Source: Pseudotamlana agarivorans
GTDB taxonomy: Bacteria; Bacteroidota; Bacteroidia; Flavobacteriales; Flavobacteriaceae
Assembly (NCBI RefSeq): GCF_001642835.1
Contig: NZ_LXEI01000004.1
Location: 124,001-188,000, forward strand
Reading direction: 5' to 3'
DNA: 64,000 nucleotides
How positions within the stretch are numbered: the stretch's first letter is position 1; every line of letters begins with the position of its first letter. The notes below the pieces were generated by a model. It ran no database searches and was not told the DNA's origin. It saw nothing but the letters and a program-made list of their open reading frames with translations. Positions 35,068 through 45,349 of the stretch are shown here, in pieces. Both the position numbers and the translations under genes were made by a program.

Positions 35068-36585
35068 TTAATTAATATGAGGATTGTTTTGAACTTCACT
35101 TTGTGGAACTTCAAAAGTTAAAATATCATCATTATAAAGCCAAGAGTCACCAGCGAAGTACACGTGGTTAGCTCCTCTAGTTACAGTGCCTTTATTTCTT
35201 TTAAGTGCAAGGAAACTTTTACCTTCACCAAAGAATTCAATTCTTGTTTGTAAGTATATTTCATCTTGTAAAGCTTGACCTGAAAGTGCATCTACATAAG
35301 CGTAATCTGCAGGATCGTCAAAACGTTCAACTAAAATTTCTTTAAGCCTGTCTTTAGCTTCAGCTTCAAACCCTTCTCTTGCAGATAATTCAGCAGATAA
35401 AAGATATAATTCATCTATTCTCATAAAAACGTAATCATCTTCGATAACTCTTTGTCCTCCTCTTACACGGTTTCCGTTGTAGAACTTTTTGAAAGGAATT
35501 AACAAATCAGTATCACCTAATTGATTTGCCGGGTCAGCTATATCTGTAGCCGTTGCAAATTGCGTTTTTCTGATGTCATTATCGTCGATTTCATTGTATA
35601 GGTTTTCATCAATGGCTTTTTTATCTCCAGCCCATTGGTAGCTATAGGTGTAAATATCCATTTGTCCCCACCATGAGATTAAGTCTAAACCAGCATCTGT
35701 TGTAATATCAATACCCCATAACCAACTTGGGTTGTTTTCAATGCGATTAAATCCACCAACAGTTTGAGTTTTATTAGTTATAGGTAAACCAGCTTCTGCA
35801 ATCACTTCATTAGCTAAATCTCTAGCCATTAAGTTATTTGTACTTCCTCCAATTGCAGAGTAAACATAGGCTAATAACGTCTTAGCTACAGCTTGATTTA
35901 CTTGGTATAGTTCACTTCTTGAGTAACCGTCTAATAAAGTAACCGCTTGAGTAAGATCGTCAACCATTTGTGCGTAAACTTCTTGAGTTTCACTTTGTGG
36001 TAAGGATACACCGCTTGAATCTATGTATAATGGTAGGATTTTAGACGATGGTGTGTACTCAGGAATATATAACTGAGTTAAGTAGAAATAAGCATATGCA
36101 CGCATGGCCTTTGCTTGTCCCATAGTTACGCGATTCGCATCTGTAATAGTAGCATTGTTACCGCCTACAGCATCTATAATGCCGTTAGCATAGGATATCA
36201 ATCTATAGTAATATCTCCAAGCCGTGTAGTTACCAATTGTTTGTGTGAAATCATTGGTTGTTTGGAATTGTACAAATCGACCATATCTGTTATAATTATT
36301 AGCCGTTAAAGCTAAGTCACCAGATAGGAAATCTAAATAGATATCGTATCCTTTTTGACCGAAATCTTCATGGTCCGTAGTGCCACCGGTTCCGGTTGTA
36401 AATGTGGCATTAGAAATACCAGTAAGAGTACCAGCTAATACGCCAGCATAAATCTCTCCCGTTTTAGCGACATCGTCTACAGATATATCTTCTGTTGGAG
36501 TTTCTACTAAGAAATCAGAACTACAACCTACAGCAAAAACTGAAATAGCTGAAATTAATAGTGTTTTTAAATATGTTTTTTTCAT
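35068..36585 (-). CDS. RagB/SusD family outer membrane lipoprotein
   Basis: A 505-residue surface lipoprotein that forms the lid of a SusCD nutrient transporter. The signal peptide MKKTYLKTLLISAISVFAVGC ends in a lipobox. The body has the SusD TPR-like helices (RVTMGQAKAMRAYAYFYLTQLY), a middle NNPSWLWGIDI segment, and the C-terminal IDELYLLSAELSAREG and RIEFFGEGKSFLALKRN, diagnostic of the family. It lies 12 nt after susC and before a strong terminator. No glycoside hydrolase or peptidase gene is adjacent, so the ligand cannot be predicted. Confidence 0.93.
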   Translation of the reverse strand: MKKTYLKTLLISAISVFAVGCSSDFLVETPTEDISVDDVAKTGEIYAGVLAGTLTGISNATFTTGTGGTTDHEDFGQKGYDIYLDFLSGDLALTANNYNRYGRFVQFQTTNDFTQTIGNYTAWRYYYRLISYANGIIDAVGGNNATITDANRVTMGQAKAMRAYAYFYLTQLYIPEYTPSSKILPLYIDSSGVSLPQSETQEVYAQMVDDLTQAVTLLDGYSRSELYQVNQAVAKTLLAYVYSAIGGSTNNLMARDLANEVIAEAGLPITNKTQTVGGFNRIENNPSWLWGIDITTDAGLDLISWWGQMDIYTYSYQWAGDKKAIDENLYNEIDDNDIRKTQFATATDIADPANQLGDTDLLIPFKKFYNGNRVRGGQRVIEDDYVFMRIDELYLLSAELSAREGFEAEAKDRLKEILVERFDDPADYAYVDALSGQALQDEIYLQTRIEFFGEGKSFLALKRNKGTVTRGANHVYFAGDSWLYNDDILTFEVPQSEVQNNPHIN

Positions 36586-36597
36586 TTTCTTTTTTTT

Positions 36598-39500
36598 TTA
36601 AAATTTAACTCTTACACCTAATGTCACAGTAGTAAGTGGTGCATAATTGTAAGTGCTTGACGCAGCTGTTTCTGCTGTATTTGGGTTAAATCCTGGTCTT
36701 TTGCTGCTTACAAATAAATTGTCGGCAGTTAAAGAAAAGTTCACACCAGTAAGACCAGTATTATTAAGGAAAATACTTGGTAATGAGTAAGCAAGACTTG
36801 CATTGTTTAGAGCTATATAATCAGTAGATGTAAGGAATCTTGTAGATGTAGAATTAACAGTTGTGTTTAATCCGCTAATTAATCTAGGAACGTTTGTTAC
36901 ATCTCCTGGTTCTTTCCAGCTGTCTCTAACATCTGTATGCCAATTGTTTCCTCCAATATTGTCGTTGCTCATTAAACGAGCATAAGCAGAATCGTATCCG
37001 TATCCACCTAAACTATATGTGAACTGCGTGCTAAGGGTAAAGTTTTTAACTTTTGCGTTTATTCTAAAAGCTCCACTAACATCTGGTATAACAGAATGTC
37101 CTGTATATTTTTCAGTGGCATCCGCATAAACACTAGTTGTTGTTTTTTTAATGTTTGTGCTGTTTGGGTTTTCGCTCTCATACTCCGTTAAACTACTAAT
37201 TGCTTCACCAGTATCAACTACACCATTGTCGTTAGCATCGTTATAATATTGGTTCCAAAGTGGATTACCATTATCACTATCTACTCCTGCCCATTCTCTC
37301 ATATAAAAATCATAAATACTGTGTCCTTCTGATCGGCCATAAATAGTATTTTGATCTAAAACTTTTGGTAAGCCAGTTGATTCTTCAATTGGCATTCTTG
37401 TTAACTCATTGTTTATAAAAGCACCGTTTACAGAAACACTTAAACCATAGTCTTTAGTTTTAATAATGTTTGCTGATAAATCAAACTCTAAACCTCTATT
37501 CGCTAACTCACCGTCATTTACAGTAATTAAGGCTTCACCTGTAGAAGGTGCTAATCTTTTATCGAAGATTAAAGCATCTGTATTTTTAATGTAATAATCT
37601 AGGTTTAAGTCGATGATGTTATTAAAAAATGTTGATTCAATACCAGTTTGAAACATTTTTGAAGTTTCCCAAGTTAGAGTTGGGTCTTGTATGGCGTTAG
37701 GGATTAATGAAATTTCACCGATTAAGTTGTTGATATTGTAAGAATTTTGCCCACTGTAGTAATCAACACCACCATCGTCACCAACTAATCCATAACTCGC
37801 TTTAAGTTTTAAGAAATTAACAGCTTTTGAAGAAGATAAGAAATCTTCACCGCTAATTACCCATGCAGCACCCACAGAACCAAAAGTACCCCATTTGTTC
37901 TCATAGAATCTAGAAGAACCATCACGTCTTATCGATCCTGTTAAATAGTATTTTTGGTTGTAGTTGTAATTAAGTTGTCCAAAATAACTTTCCATGGCTC
38001 TTGCTCTGCTGTATCCTGTTGGAGGAGAGGATACTACGACATAGTTGTTAGCTTGGTCTAAACCGTTTTCTAAGTTTACAACTTTATTTTTACTTATAGT
38101 TGCATACTCGTAATCATTCTGGTTTGTTTCAAATGCAGCAAGAACTTCTAAACCGTGATCTCCAAAAGTTTTGCTATACCTAAGCATGTTTAATAAGTTT
38201 TGTGTGATTTCTAAGGTATTAACTTTAAATAAGCTACCACTTTGTCCAACCGCCGAGCCGTAAAAAGGGTTGTTTATAACGTTACGGATACGGTTATAGT
38301 ATTGTACACCATAACGTGTTTCGAAACTTAGATCTTTAGTAATATCAAATTTTAAAGAGAAAGATCCATTAACGTAGTGGCTACTGTTTCCATCAAAATC
38401 ATATTGAGAATCTGCTATAGCATTTGTTAACCCACCAAAGCCTCTTGTGTTTCCGTAATCATATTGATAACCTCCATAGTAAGGATCTTCAACTTTGTCT
38501 CCATTAGCATCTCTTAAAAATAATGGGTAAATTGAAGGAATGTTGTCAACAAACCAAAATACACTACCTGAGTCTTCAGATTGTCCATTGGCTACTGTTT
38601 CGTCATAACTATAACTTAAATTAGCAGTAGCGGTTAGCCAATCTTTAGGTTTATGATTTACGTTTAAACGTGTTGAGTAACGCTTGTAATTAGAGTTATT
38701 CATATAACCTTCTTGGTCTAAATAACCAAAAGAAGAAAAGTATCTCGTTTTGTCGTTACCTCCACTCATTTTTAAGTTTACTTCTTTCATGATTGAAGTT
38801 TGGAAAGCATAATCTTCCCAGTTTTCTGGGGTGTATTTTGTTGTAACACCTGGTAACATTTTACCTGTAGTTGGGTCAATTAACTGAGATCCATCTGCAG
38901 CGTTGTAGTTGTTATACGTTGGGTGAATACCTAAGTTTGTACTATATAGGTATTGATTTGCATAATCCACAGAATTAAATGTTGGATAGTCAAGTTCGAA
39001 ATAATTTTTAAGCGCTCCCCAAGATAACTCAACGTATTCATTCGGGTCTTTAATAACATCGTATCTAGGAATAGCTTGGAAATTCACACCAGTTCTAACA
39101 TCCACATCAATAACACTTGTGCCTTTTTTACCAGCTTTTGTCGTAATTAATACAACACCATTTGCACCACGTGCACCATATATTGCGGTTGCAGTCGCAT
39201 CCTTTAATATAGTAGTTGACTCGATATCTGCAGGATTGATAGCGTTTAATGCGTCGTTGTTAACAGCAGCACCATTTTCATCAAATGTTGAAGAAGTTGT
39301 TAATGGCACCCCGTCAACCACGTAAAGTGGATCTCTGTTTCCATTAACCGATCCAAAACCACGAATACGAACTGTAGCAACAGTTCCTGGCTGTCCAGAA
39401 GTGTTAATTACATTTACACCGGCAGCCTCACCAGCTAAAGCTTGAGAAACGTTAGCGTAGTTTTTAGTTTCTAAAACCTCTGATTTAATTTCATTAACTG

Positions 39501-39861
39501 TACCTGCAAAGGCTTGTTTTGTTGATGTACTATAACCAACAATAATTACTTCATCTAACGACTCAGTGTCTTCAGGTAAAGTCACATTAATACTGCTTGA
39601 AGCAGCTACTGTCACATTTTGTGTTGTGTAACCTACAAAACTAAAGACAAGAACGTCTCCGGTTTTCGCTAAGATCGTGTATTTACCATCGAAATCTGTT
39701 GAAGTACCAGAAGTTGTTCCTTTTACTAAGACTGTTGCTCCAGGAAGCGGTAAGCCTGTTTCATCTGAAACCGTACCTGAAATTGTCTTTTCTTGTGCAA
39801 ACGATAGTTGCACAACTAGCGCTAGTAATAGCGTTAGAATTCCACTAAACTTTGTTTTCAT
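36598..39861 (-). CDS. SusC/RagA TonB-linked outer membrane transporter
   Basis: A 1087-residue TonB-dependent barrel that pairs with SusD to import a large substrate. I start it at the ATG giving MKTKFSGILTLLLALVVQLSFAQ, a signal peptide; the frame extends upstream to an ATG at 39897, but that adds a polar stretch. A carboxypeptidase-regulatory-like domain (ISGTVSDETGLPLPGATV) is followed by the plug with VIIVGYSTSTKQ, RIRGFGSVNGNRDPLYVVDG and TAIYGARGANGVVLITTK. The barrel ends TTVTLGVRVKF. It forms a two-gene operon with susD; no adjacent anti-sigma or FecR-type regulator is seen. Confidence 0.94.
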   Translation of the reverse strand: MKTKFSGILTLLLALVVQLSFAQEKTISGTVSDETGLPLPGATVLVKGTTSGTSTDFDGKYTILAKTGDVLVFSFVGYTTQNVTVAASSSINVTLPEDTESLDEVIIVGYSTSTKQAFAGTVNEIKSEVLETKNYANVSQALAGEAAGVNVINTSGQPGTVATVRIRGFGSVNGNRDPLYVVDGVPLTTSSTFDENGAAVNNDALNAINPADIESTTILKDATATAIYGARGANGVVLITTKAGKKGTSVIDVDVRTGVNFQAIPRYDVIKDPNEYVELSWGALKNYFELDYPTFNSVDYANQYLYSTNLGIHPTYNNYNAADGSQLIDPTTGKMLPGVTTKYTPENWEDYAFQTSIMKEVNLKMSGGNDKTRYFSSFGYLDQEGYMNNSNYKRYSTRLNVNHKPKDWLTATANLSYSYDETVANGQSEDSGSVFWFVDNIPSIYPLFLRDANGDKVEDPYYGGYQYDYGNTRGFGGLTNAIADSQYDFDGNSSHYVNGSFSLKFDITKDLSFETRYGVQYYNRIRNVINNPFYGSAVGQSGSLFKVNTLEITQNLLNMLRYSKTFGDHGLEVLAAFETNQNDYEYATISKNKVVNLENGLDQANNYVVVSSPPTGYSRARAMESYFGQLNYNYNQKYYLTGSIRRDGSSRFYENKWGTFGSVGAAWVISGEDFLSSSKAVNFLKLKASYGLVGDDGGVDYYSGQNSYNINNLIGEISLIPNAIQDPTLTWETSKMFQTGIESTFFNNIIDLNLDYYIKNTDALIFDKRLAPSTGEALITVNDGELANRGLEFDLSANIIKTKDYGLSVSVNGAFINNELTRMPIEESTGLPKVLDQNTIYGRSEGHSIYDFYMREWAGVDSDNGNPLWNQYYNDANDNGVVDTGEAISSLTEYESENPNSTNIKKTTTSVYADATEKYTGHSVIPDVSGAFRINAKVKNFTLSTQFTYSLGGYGYDSAYARLMSNDNIGGNNWHTDVRDSWKEPGDVTNVPRLISGLNTTVNSTSTRFLTSTDYIALNNASLAYSLPSIFLNNTGLTGVNFSLTADNLFVSSKRPGFNPNTAETAASSTYNYAPLTTVTLGVRVKF

Positions 39862-39978
39862 TTTATAATTATTTGAATTAGTCAGGTCAAAAATCATAAT
39901 AAAAAGTTAATAAAACAACAAATAATGGTTAAAATTTATGAATTAGGTGCTAAATTGCCATAAAACTGTAATCTAATA

Positions 39979-41673
39979 CTAAAAATTAGCTATTAAACTT
40001 AAATGTATCTTAGAATTTGAAAGTTTCGCATTTTCGTTTTCTGTTTTTCCAAGAGCATAGTTGAATTTAAATAAACCGGCTTTTGTTAGAAGACCAAATC
40101 CGAAGCCAAATCCGTAGAGTTTCTGGTGAATGTTTGTTATTTTATTTTCATAATATGCAGCATCAATAATGGAGTTAATATATATGGTGTTGCTTAATTG
40201 GAATCTGTATTCGTTATTTATAACACCGTAAAGTGAGGCGTAAATGCTGTTCTCTTCGAAACCTCTTATCGAGTTAATGCCGCCAAACCTTAGTAATTCA
40301 TTTTCATAATAGGTATTAGAGATTAAGGCTCCTCCGTTTACCCTTAGGAAGATGCTGTTTTTTTGATTTAGGTTAAATATTTTAAAGGCGTCTAATAATG
40401 CTAAAGTTTGGTTTTCTTTTGAAGCGCTGGTTTTTCGCTTACCGAAACTTACGTCGGTATATATTTTGGAATTCCATGGGAATAGTAAATTCATAGTTCT
40501 AGAACTTGTGAATTCGTAACCTAGGGTGTAATTAAATGTAGAGTAATCCGAAATTAAACTTGTTGTGTTCTCAGAAAGCAGGTTGTTTGATTCTGTTGAA
40601 GAGATGCCTGCGAATGTTTTGTTTTTTGCATTTATTTGATAATGCAGTTTGGCAGATTGGTTTGCTGTGGTGAATGATGAGTCTTTTTTGAATAGACGTA
40701 GCATCAACTCTATGCCAATAGGGGTTTTAAATAAGTATGGTAATGATAAGTTGGTTTCAAATGTTCGCTGGTCGTTTTCGTCACTTTTGTATAAAATTCG
40801 GAATTCTTCTCCAAAATTTAAATTGTTTGTGAGGTTTAGGGTTAAATAACCGTCAAATTCTAGTTTGTTTGTTTCTTCATTGGTTCCAAATCCAATAAAG
40901 CCATCAAAGGTGTTGCTCTGTGTTTTTTCTAAATAAAGGTAAAGACTTGTGGAATCTTTTGAGAAAAGAACCTCTGGACTTTTGGTTTCTCGAGCAAAAT
41001 TTAAATTATTAAGTTGTTCCGTTTTTAATTTAATTTGGTTTAAATCGAAAGTTTGACCTGGTTTAATTTTTAAAAAATGTTTTAAATAGGACTTAGGGAA
41101 CTTTTCATATCCTTTTATAATAATATGGTCTATAGTTCTTTTTTTATTTGTAGTGTCTAAAATTAAATGGGCTTTAAGTGATGTTGAGTCGTGCTTTACA
41201 ATGTTTGAAAGCTTTAGGTTGGTAAAGGGGAAACCTTTTTTTGCGTTTTCAGCATTTATATAACTTAAAGTATTTTCTAAATTAGGAAGTGTTATTGCGA
41301 AACAGGTGTCGTTTATTATCTTGAACACATGGCTTATTTTGGATGTATTTATTTCCTTTTTATTATGGTATATATATATGGTGTCGATTTTGTTCTTTAA
41401 ATGGATGGCAGATTCGAATGTAGAATCGTTTATTTTTTTAATAAACTTTAATTCGTTTTCAATATATCCCATTTTTAAAAGGGTGTTTTGAATACTGTCA
41501 ACCTCAGATTTTACAGACTTGTAGTTTTTGTGAAAGGAGGTGTAATTTAAATTTTTAATTATTGAAGTTTCATAATCTGTTTTGCCGTATACTTTTAAAC
41601 CTAAATTTTGTGCAAACCCATTTAGCGATAAAAGCATGGAGAGTATGATTATGAAATAGATAGGTTTTTTCAC
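39979..41673 (-). CDS. Omp85/BamA-type outer membrane barrel protein
   Basis: A 564-residue exported protein, signal peptide ending NGFAQ. The N-terminal half looks like POTRA-type domains (TIDHIIIKGYEKFPKSYLKHF and KIKPGQTFDLNQIKLKTEQL). The C-terminal half is a beta barrel ending in KIHLSLIANF with a terminal aromatic residue. RFGGINSIRGFEENSIYA carries the conserved R-G-F/Y loop motif of the Omp85 superfamily. It is shorter than BamA (around 800 residues) and so is a paralogue, closer to TamA or a two-partner transporter. It lies upstream of susC on the same strand but 117 nt apart, and divergent from rpsL. Confidence 0.8.
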   Translation of the reverse strand: MKKPIYFIIILSMLLSLNGFAQNLGLKVYGKTDYETSIIKNLNYTSFHKNYKSVKSEVDSIQNTLLKMGYIENELKFIKKINDSTFESAIHLKNKIDTIYIYHNKKEINTSKISHVFKIINDTCFAITLPNLENTLSYINAENAKKGFPFTNLKLSNIVKHDSTSLKAHLILDTTNKKRTIDHIIIKGYEKFPKSYLKHFLKIKPGQTFDLNQIKLKTEQLNNLNFARETKSPEVLFSKDSTSLYLYLEKTQSNTFDGFIGFGTNEETNKLEFDGYLTLNLTNNLNFGEEFRILYKSDENDQRTFETNLSLPYLFKTPIGIELMLRLFKKDSSFTTANQSAKLHYQINAKNKTFAGISSTESNNLLSENTTSLISDYSTFNYTLGYEFTSSRTMNLLFPWNSKIYTDVSFGKRKTSASKENQTLALLDAFKIFNLNQKNSIFLRVNGGALISNTYYENELLRFGGINSIRGFEENSIYASLYGVINNEYRFQLSNTIYINSIIDAAYYENKITNIHQKLYGFGFGFGLLTKAGLFKFNYALGKTENENAKLSNSKIHLSLIANF

Positions 41674-41778
41674 GTTTTGGGTGGTCGTTTTTTTATTGTA
41701 AATCTAACGGAAAATACCACTTGATAATATAAGTCAATAAATAAATTTCATTTTAGGTTGAAAATTAATGAATTAGGA

Positions 41779-41809
41779 TTTGAATAATAAAATTTAATTT
41801 CTACCTTTG
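41779..41809 (+). promoter_or_regulatory. Promoter of rpsL-rpsG-fusA-rpsJ
   Basis: TTTG at 41779-41782 and TACCTTTG at 41802-41809 with 19 nt between them match the TTTG / TAnnTTTG promoter of Bacteroidetes. A short perfect hairpin, CCTCTT-ag-AAGAGG (41814-41827), begins at the predicted start of transcription. The ATG of rpsL follows at 41853. Confidence 0.8.
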
Positions 41810-41852
41810 CAGCCCTCTTAGAAGAGGATAATAAAATTTATATATAATATAT

Positions 41853-42227
41853 ATGCCAACAATTTCGCAATTAGTAAGAAAAGGAAGAGCCAAAATTACC
41901 AAGAAGAGTAAATCGGCTGCTTTAGATTCTTGTCCGCAAAGACGTGGTGTGTGTACTCGTGTTTACACAACGACACCTAAAAAACCTAACTCAGCAATGC
42001 GTAAGGTAGCAAGGGTTCGTTTAACAAACGGAAACGAGGTTAATGCATACATCGGTGGTGAAGGACACAATCTACAAGAGCACTCGATAGTATTGGTAAG
42101 AGGTGGAAGGGTAAAAGATTTACCAGGAGTTAGATATCACATTGTACGTGGTGCTTTAGACACAGCAGGTGTTTCAGGTAGAACGCAACGTAGATCTAAG
42201 TATGGTGCTAAACGCCCTAAGAAGTAA
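41853..42227 (+). CDS. rpsL: 30S ribosomal protein S12
   Basis: Decoding-centre protein S12, 124 residues. The universally conserved [12 protein letters not shown] and [13 protein letters not shown] loops are present, with the lysines at the classical streptomycin-resistance positions in wild-type form. It begins [11 protein letters not shown] after the initiator Met. It is the first gene of a promoter-driven unit with rpsG, fusA and rpsJ. The 81-nt gap to rpsG is filled by heptad repeats, unlike the tight spacing of most neighbours. Confidence 0.98.
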   Translation: MPTISQLVRKGRAKITKKSKSAALDSCPQRRGVCTRVYTTTPKKPNSAMRKVARVRLTNGNEVNAYIGGEGHNLQEHSIVLVRGGRVKDLPGVRYHIVRGALDTAGVSGRTQRRSKYGAKRPKK

Positions 42228-42233
42228 AATTAA

Positions 42234-42301
42234 AGTTAGAAGTTAGAAGTTAGAAGTTTGAAAAAGCCAATAACTAATAACTAAAAACTAAAAACTCAAA
42301 A
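42234..42301. repeat. Heptad repeat element before rpsG
   Basis: Three AGTTAGA units and an AGTTTGA (42234-42261) are followed after 5 nt by CCAATAA, CTAATAA, CTAAAAA, CTAAAAA and CTCAAAA (42267-42301), ending 7 nt before the rpsG ATG. The left and right unit types are partly complementary, so the transcript could fold on itself. Confidence 0.85.
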
Positions 42302-42308
42302 AGAAGAC

Positions 42309-42785
42309 ATGAGAAAAAGAGCAGCAAAAAAGAGACCGCTTTTACCAGATCCACGTTTTAACGACCAGTTAGTAACTCGTTTCGTTAACATGATGATGTG
42401 GGATGGAAAGAAATCGGTAGCTTTTAAAGTATTCTACGATGCAATTGATATTGTAGATTCGAAAAAAACTGACGAAGAGAAAACGGCTTTAGAGATCTGG
42501 AAAGATGCTTTATCAAATGTGATGCCTCACGTAGAAGTACGTAGTCGTCGTGTTGGTGGTGCAACATTCCAAATTCCAATGCAAATTCGTCCAGACCGTA
42601 AAGTTTCTACGGCTATGAAATGGCTTATTAGCTTTTCACGTAAAAGAAATGAAAAGTCTATGGCGTTACGTTTAGCAACCGAGATCTTAGCAGCAGCTAA
42701 AGAAGAAGGTGCAGCGGTTAAGAAAAGAGTTGATACGCACAAGATGGCGGAAGCAAACAAAGCATTCTCTCACTTTAGATTTTAA
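42309..42785 (+). CDS. rpsG: 30S ribosomal protein S7
   Basis: Primary binding protein of the 16S rRNA 3' domain, which nucleates assembly of the 30S head; 158 residues. [19 protein letters not shown] is the typical Bacteroidetes N-terminus. The core has [17 protein letters not shown] and [14 protein letters not shown], followed by [11 protein letters not shown] at the end. It lies 6 nt before fusA, so the two are certainly cotranscribed. The leader is the heptad repeat element, which may affect its translation. Confidence 0.98.
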   Translation: MRKRAAKKRPLLPDPRFNDQLVTRFVNMMMWDGKKSVAFKVFYDAIDIVDSKKTDEEKTALEIWKDALSNVMPHVEVRSRRVGGATFQIPMQIRPDRKVSTAMKWLISFSRKRNEKSMALRLATEILAAAKEEGAAVKKRVDTHKMAEANKAFSHFRF

Positions 42786-42791
42786 TAAGAA

Positions 42792-44912
42792 ATGGCAAGA
42801 GATTTAAAATTCACTAGAAATATTGGTATCGCTGCACATATTGATGCAGGGAAAACCACTACTACAGAACGTGTACTTTATTATACAGGTGTTTCTCATA
42901 AAATTGGTGAGGTGCATGATGGTGCTGCAACAATGGACTGGATGGAGCAAGAGCAAGAAAGAGGTATTACAATTACTTCTGCTGCAACAACTTGTTCTTG
43001 GAAATTCCCAATGGAAAATGCACAACCATTACCTGAAACAAAAGATTACCACTTTAATATTATCGATACTCCGGGCCACGTTGATTTTACCGTTGAGGTA
43101 AACAGATCTTTACGTGTTCTTGATGGTTTAGTATTCTTATTTAGTGCGGTTGATGGTGTTGAGCCTCAATCTGAAACTAACTGGAGACTAGCTGATAACT
43201 ATAAAGTGCCTAGAATTGGTTTCGTTAACAAAATGGACCGTCAAGGATCTAACTTTTTAGGTGTTTGTCAACAAGTAAAAGATATGTTAAAGTCTAACGC
43301 TGTGCCAATCGTTTTAAACATTGGTGATGAGGCAGACTTTAAAGGAATTGTCGATTTAGTAAAAAACCGTGCTATTATTTGGCATGATGAAACTCAAGGG
43401 GCAACTTTTGATGTGATCGATATTCCAGAAGATATGAAAGAAGAAGCTCGTAAATACCGTGCCTTACTTATTGAAGAGGTTGCTGGATACGACGAGAATC
43501 TATTAGAAAAATTCATGGAAGATGAAGATTCTATTACAGAAGAAGAAGTGCACGCTGCACTTAGAGCTGCTGTAATGGATATGTCAATCATCCCTATGAT
43601 TTGTGGTTCTGCTTTCAAAAATAAAGGAGTACAGTTTTTATTAGATGCTGTATGTCGTTATTTACCTTCTCCATTAGATAGAGATAGTGTTGTTGGAACT
43701 AACCCATCAACAGGTGACGAAGAAAAACGTAAGCCAGATGTAAAAGAGCCATTCGCGGCTTTAGCATTTAAAATTGCTACCGATCCTTTCGTAGGACGTT
43801 TAGCTTTCTTTAGAGCATATTCAGGTCGTTTAGATGCAGGGTCTTATATCTTAAATAACCGTTCAGGTAAAAAAGAGCGTATTTCACGTATCTATCAAAT
43901 GCACTCTAATAAACAAAATGCTATCGATTTTATCGAAGCAGGTGATATTGGAGCAGCAGTAGGATTTAAAGATATCAAGACTGGTGATACTATGTCTGAT
44001 GAAAAGAATCCTATCGTTTTAGAATCTATGGACTTCCCTGATCCAGTAATTGGTATCGCGGTTGAGCCTAAAACTAAAGCAGATGTAGATAAAATGGGTA
44101 TGGCTTTAGCTAAATTAGCTGAGGAAGATCCAACGTTTACTGCTAGAACTGATGAAGCTTCAGGACAGACTATTATTTCTGGAATGGGTGAGCTTCACTT
44201 AGATATTATTGTAGACCGTCTTAAACGTGAGTTTAAGGTTGAAGTAAATCAAGGTCAACCACAAGTTGAGTACAAAGAGGCTATTACACAACGTGCAGAA
44301 CACAGAGAAGTTTACAAAAAACAATCTGGTGGACGTGGTAAATTTGCTGATATCGTATTTACACTTGAGCCTGCTGAAGAAGGTAAAGTTGGTTTAGAAT
44401 TTGTTTCTGAAATTAAAGGTGGTAACGTTCCTAAAGAATTTATCCCTTCAATTGAAAAAGGATTCAAAATGGCCATGATTAATGGACCATTAGCAGGATA
44501 TGAAGTTGATGCTATGAAAGTAACATTAACTGATGGTTCTTACCACGATGTGGATTCGGATCAATTATCTTTCGAATTAGCTGCAAAATTAGGATTTAAA
44601 AACTCTGCAAAAGCTGCAAAAGCGGTTATTATGGAGCCTATTATGAAACTTGAGGTTATTACTCCTGAAGAAAACATGGGTGATATTGTAGGTGATTTAA
44701 ATAGAAGAAGAGGTCAGGTTAGTGATATGGGTGATAGAGCTGGAGCAAAAACTGTAAAAGCTACTGTACCATTATCGGAAATGTTTGGTTATGTAACAAC
44801 ATTAAGAACATTGTCATCTGGTCGTGCAACATCAACAATGGAATTTTCACACTATGCTGAAACACCTTCAAATATTTCTGAAGAGGTTATTAAAGCAGCA
44901 AAAGGAGAATAA
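42792..44912 (+). CDS. fusA: Elongation factor G
   Basis: Translational GTPase that drives translocation, 706 residues. G1 is [19 protein letters not shown], the switch region has [19 protein letters not shown]3 is [10 protein letters not shown]4 is [10 protein letters not shown], and G5 is in [10 protein letters not shown]. Domains II-V follow, with [19 protein letters not shown] and [19 protein letters not shown]. Full length and no insertions. The gene is 6 nt after rpsG and 18 nt before rpsJ, as in classical str operons, but tuf is absent here, with rpsJ in its place. Confidence 0.98.
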   Translation: MARDLKFTRNIGIAAHIDAGKTTTTERVLYYTGVSHKIGEVHDGAATMDWMEQEQERGITITSAATTCSWKFPMENAQPLPETKDYHFNIIDTPGHVDFTVEVNRSLRVLDGLVFLFSAVDGVEPQSETNWRLADNYKVPRIGFVNKMDRQGSNFLGVCQQVKDMLKSNAVPIVLNIGDEADFKGIVDLVKNRAIIWHDETQGATFDVIDIPEDMKEEARKYRALLIEEVAGYDENLLEKFMEDEDSITEEEVHAALRAAVMDMSIIPMICGSAFKNKGVQFLLDAVCRYLPSPLDRDSVVGTNPSTGDEEKRKPDVKEPFAALAFKIATDPFVGRLAFFRAYSGRLDAGSYILNNRSGKKERISRIYQMHSNKQNAIDFIEAGDIGAAVGFKDIKTGDTMSDEKNPIVLESMDFPDPVIGIAVEPKTKADVDKMGMALAKLAEEDPTFTARTDEASGQTIISGMGELHLDIIVDRLKREFKVEVNQGQPQVEYKEAITQRAEHREVYKKQSGGRGKFADIVFTLEPAEEGKVGLEFVSEIKGGNVPKEFIPSIEKGFKMAMINGPLAGYEVDAMKVTLTDGSYHDVDSDQLSFELAAKLGFKNSAKAAKAVIMEPIMKLEVITPEENMGDIVGDLNRRRGQVSDMGDRAGAKTVKATVPLSEMFGYVTTLRTLSSGRATSTMEFSHYAETPSNISEEVIKAAKGE

Positions 44913-44930
44913 TCTTAAAAAGTTAAGAAA

Positions 44931-45236
44931 ATGAGTCAAAAAATCAGAATAAAATTAAAGTCTTACGATCATAACTTAGTAGACAAGTCTGCTGATAAGA
45001 TTGTAAAAACAGTAAAAAGTACTGGTGCTGTTGTAACTGGACCAATTCCATTACCAACACACAAGAAAATTTTCACTGTATTACGTTCTCCACACGTTAA
45101 CAAGAAATCTAGAGAACAATTTCAATTAAGCTCTTACAAGCGTTTACTTGATATTTACTCTTCATCTTCAAAAACGATTGATGCTCTAATGAAATTAGAG
45201 TTACCAAGTGGTGTAGAAGTAGAAATTAAAGTATAA
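44931..45236 (+). CDS. rpsJ: 30S ribosomal protein S10
   Basis: S10 of the 30S head, also known to work in antitermination with NusB; 101 residues. [20 protein letters not shown] and [19 protein letters not shown] are conserved, and the end has [13 protein letters not shown]. It is the last gene of the str-type unit: a 22-bp palindrome and two terminator hairpins follow, and the rest of the S10 operon starts only 413 nt later from a new promoter. Confidence 0.98.
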   Translation: MSQKIRIKLKSYDHNLVDKSADKIVKTVKSTGAVVTGPIPLPTHKKIFTVLRSPHVNKKSREQFQLSSYKRLLDIYSSSSKTIDALMKLELPSGVEVEIKV

Positions 45237-45240
45237 GTAG

Positions 45241-45262
45241 ATTAAAAGTTTAAACTTTTAAT
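45241..45262. repeat. 22-bp perfect palindrome after rpsJ
   Basis: ATTAAAAGTTT is followed directly by its reverse complement AAACTTTTAAT, 4 nt after the rpsJ stop. It could help end the transcript or protect its 3' end. Confidence 0.7.
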
Positions 45263-45274
45263 ACTTTATAAAAT

Positions 45275-45311
45275 AAAGCATCAGGATAAGTTATTATTCT
45301 GGTGCTTTTTT
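45275..45311 (+). terminator. First terminator after rpsJ
   Basis: AAAGCATCAG (45275-45284) pairs with CTGGTGCTTT (45299-45308), with one G-U pair, followed by more T. It separates rpsJ from rplC. Confidence 0.75.
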
Positions 45312-45349
45312 GTGTTTATAGTCGTTTTATTAGTGTTTCTGGAACTTTT

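Noticed and set aside
39859-39897. Upstream ATG at 39897 as the SusC start
   Set aside because: It adds polar residues before the signal peptide; the ATG at 39861 starts directly with a normal signal peptide.
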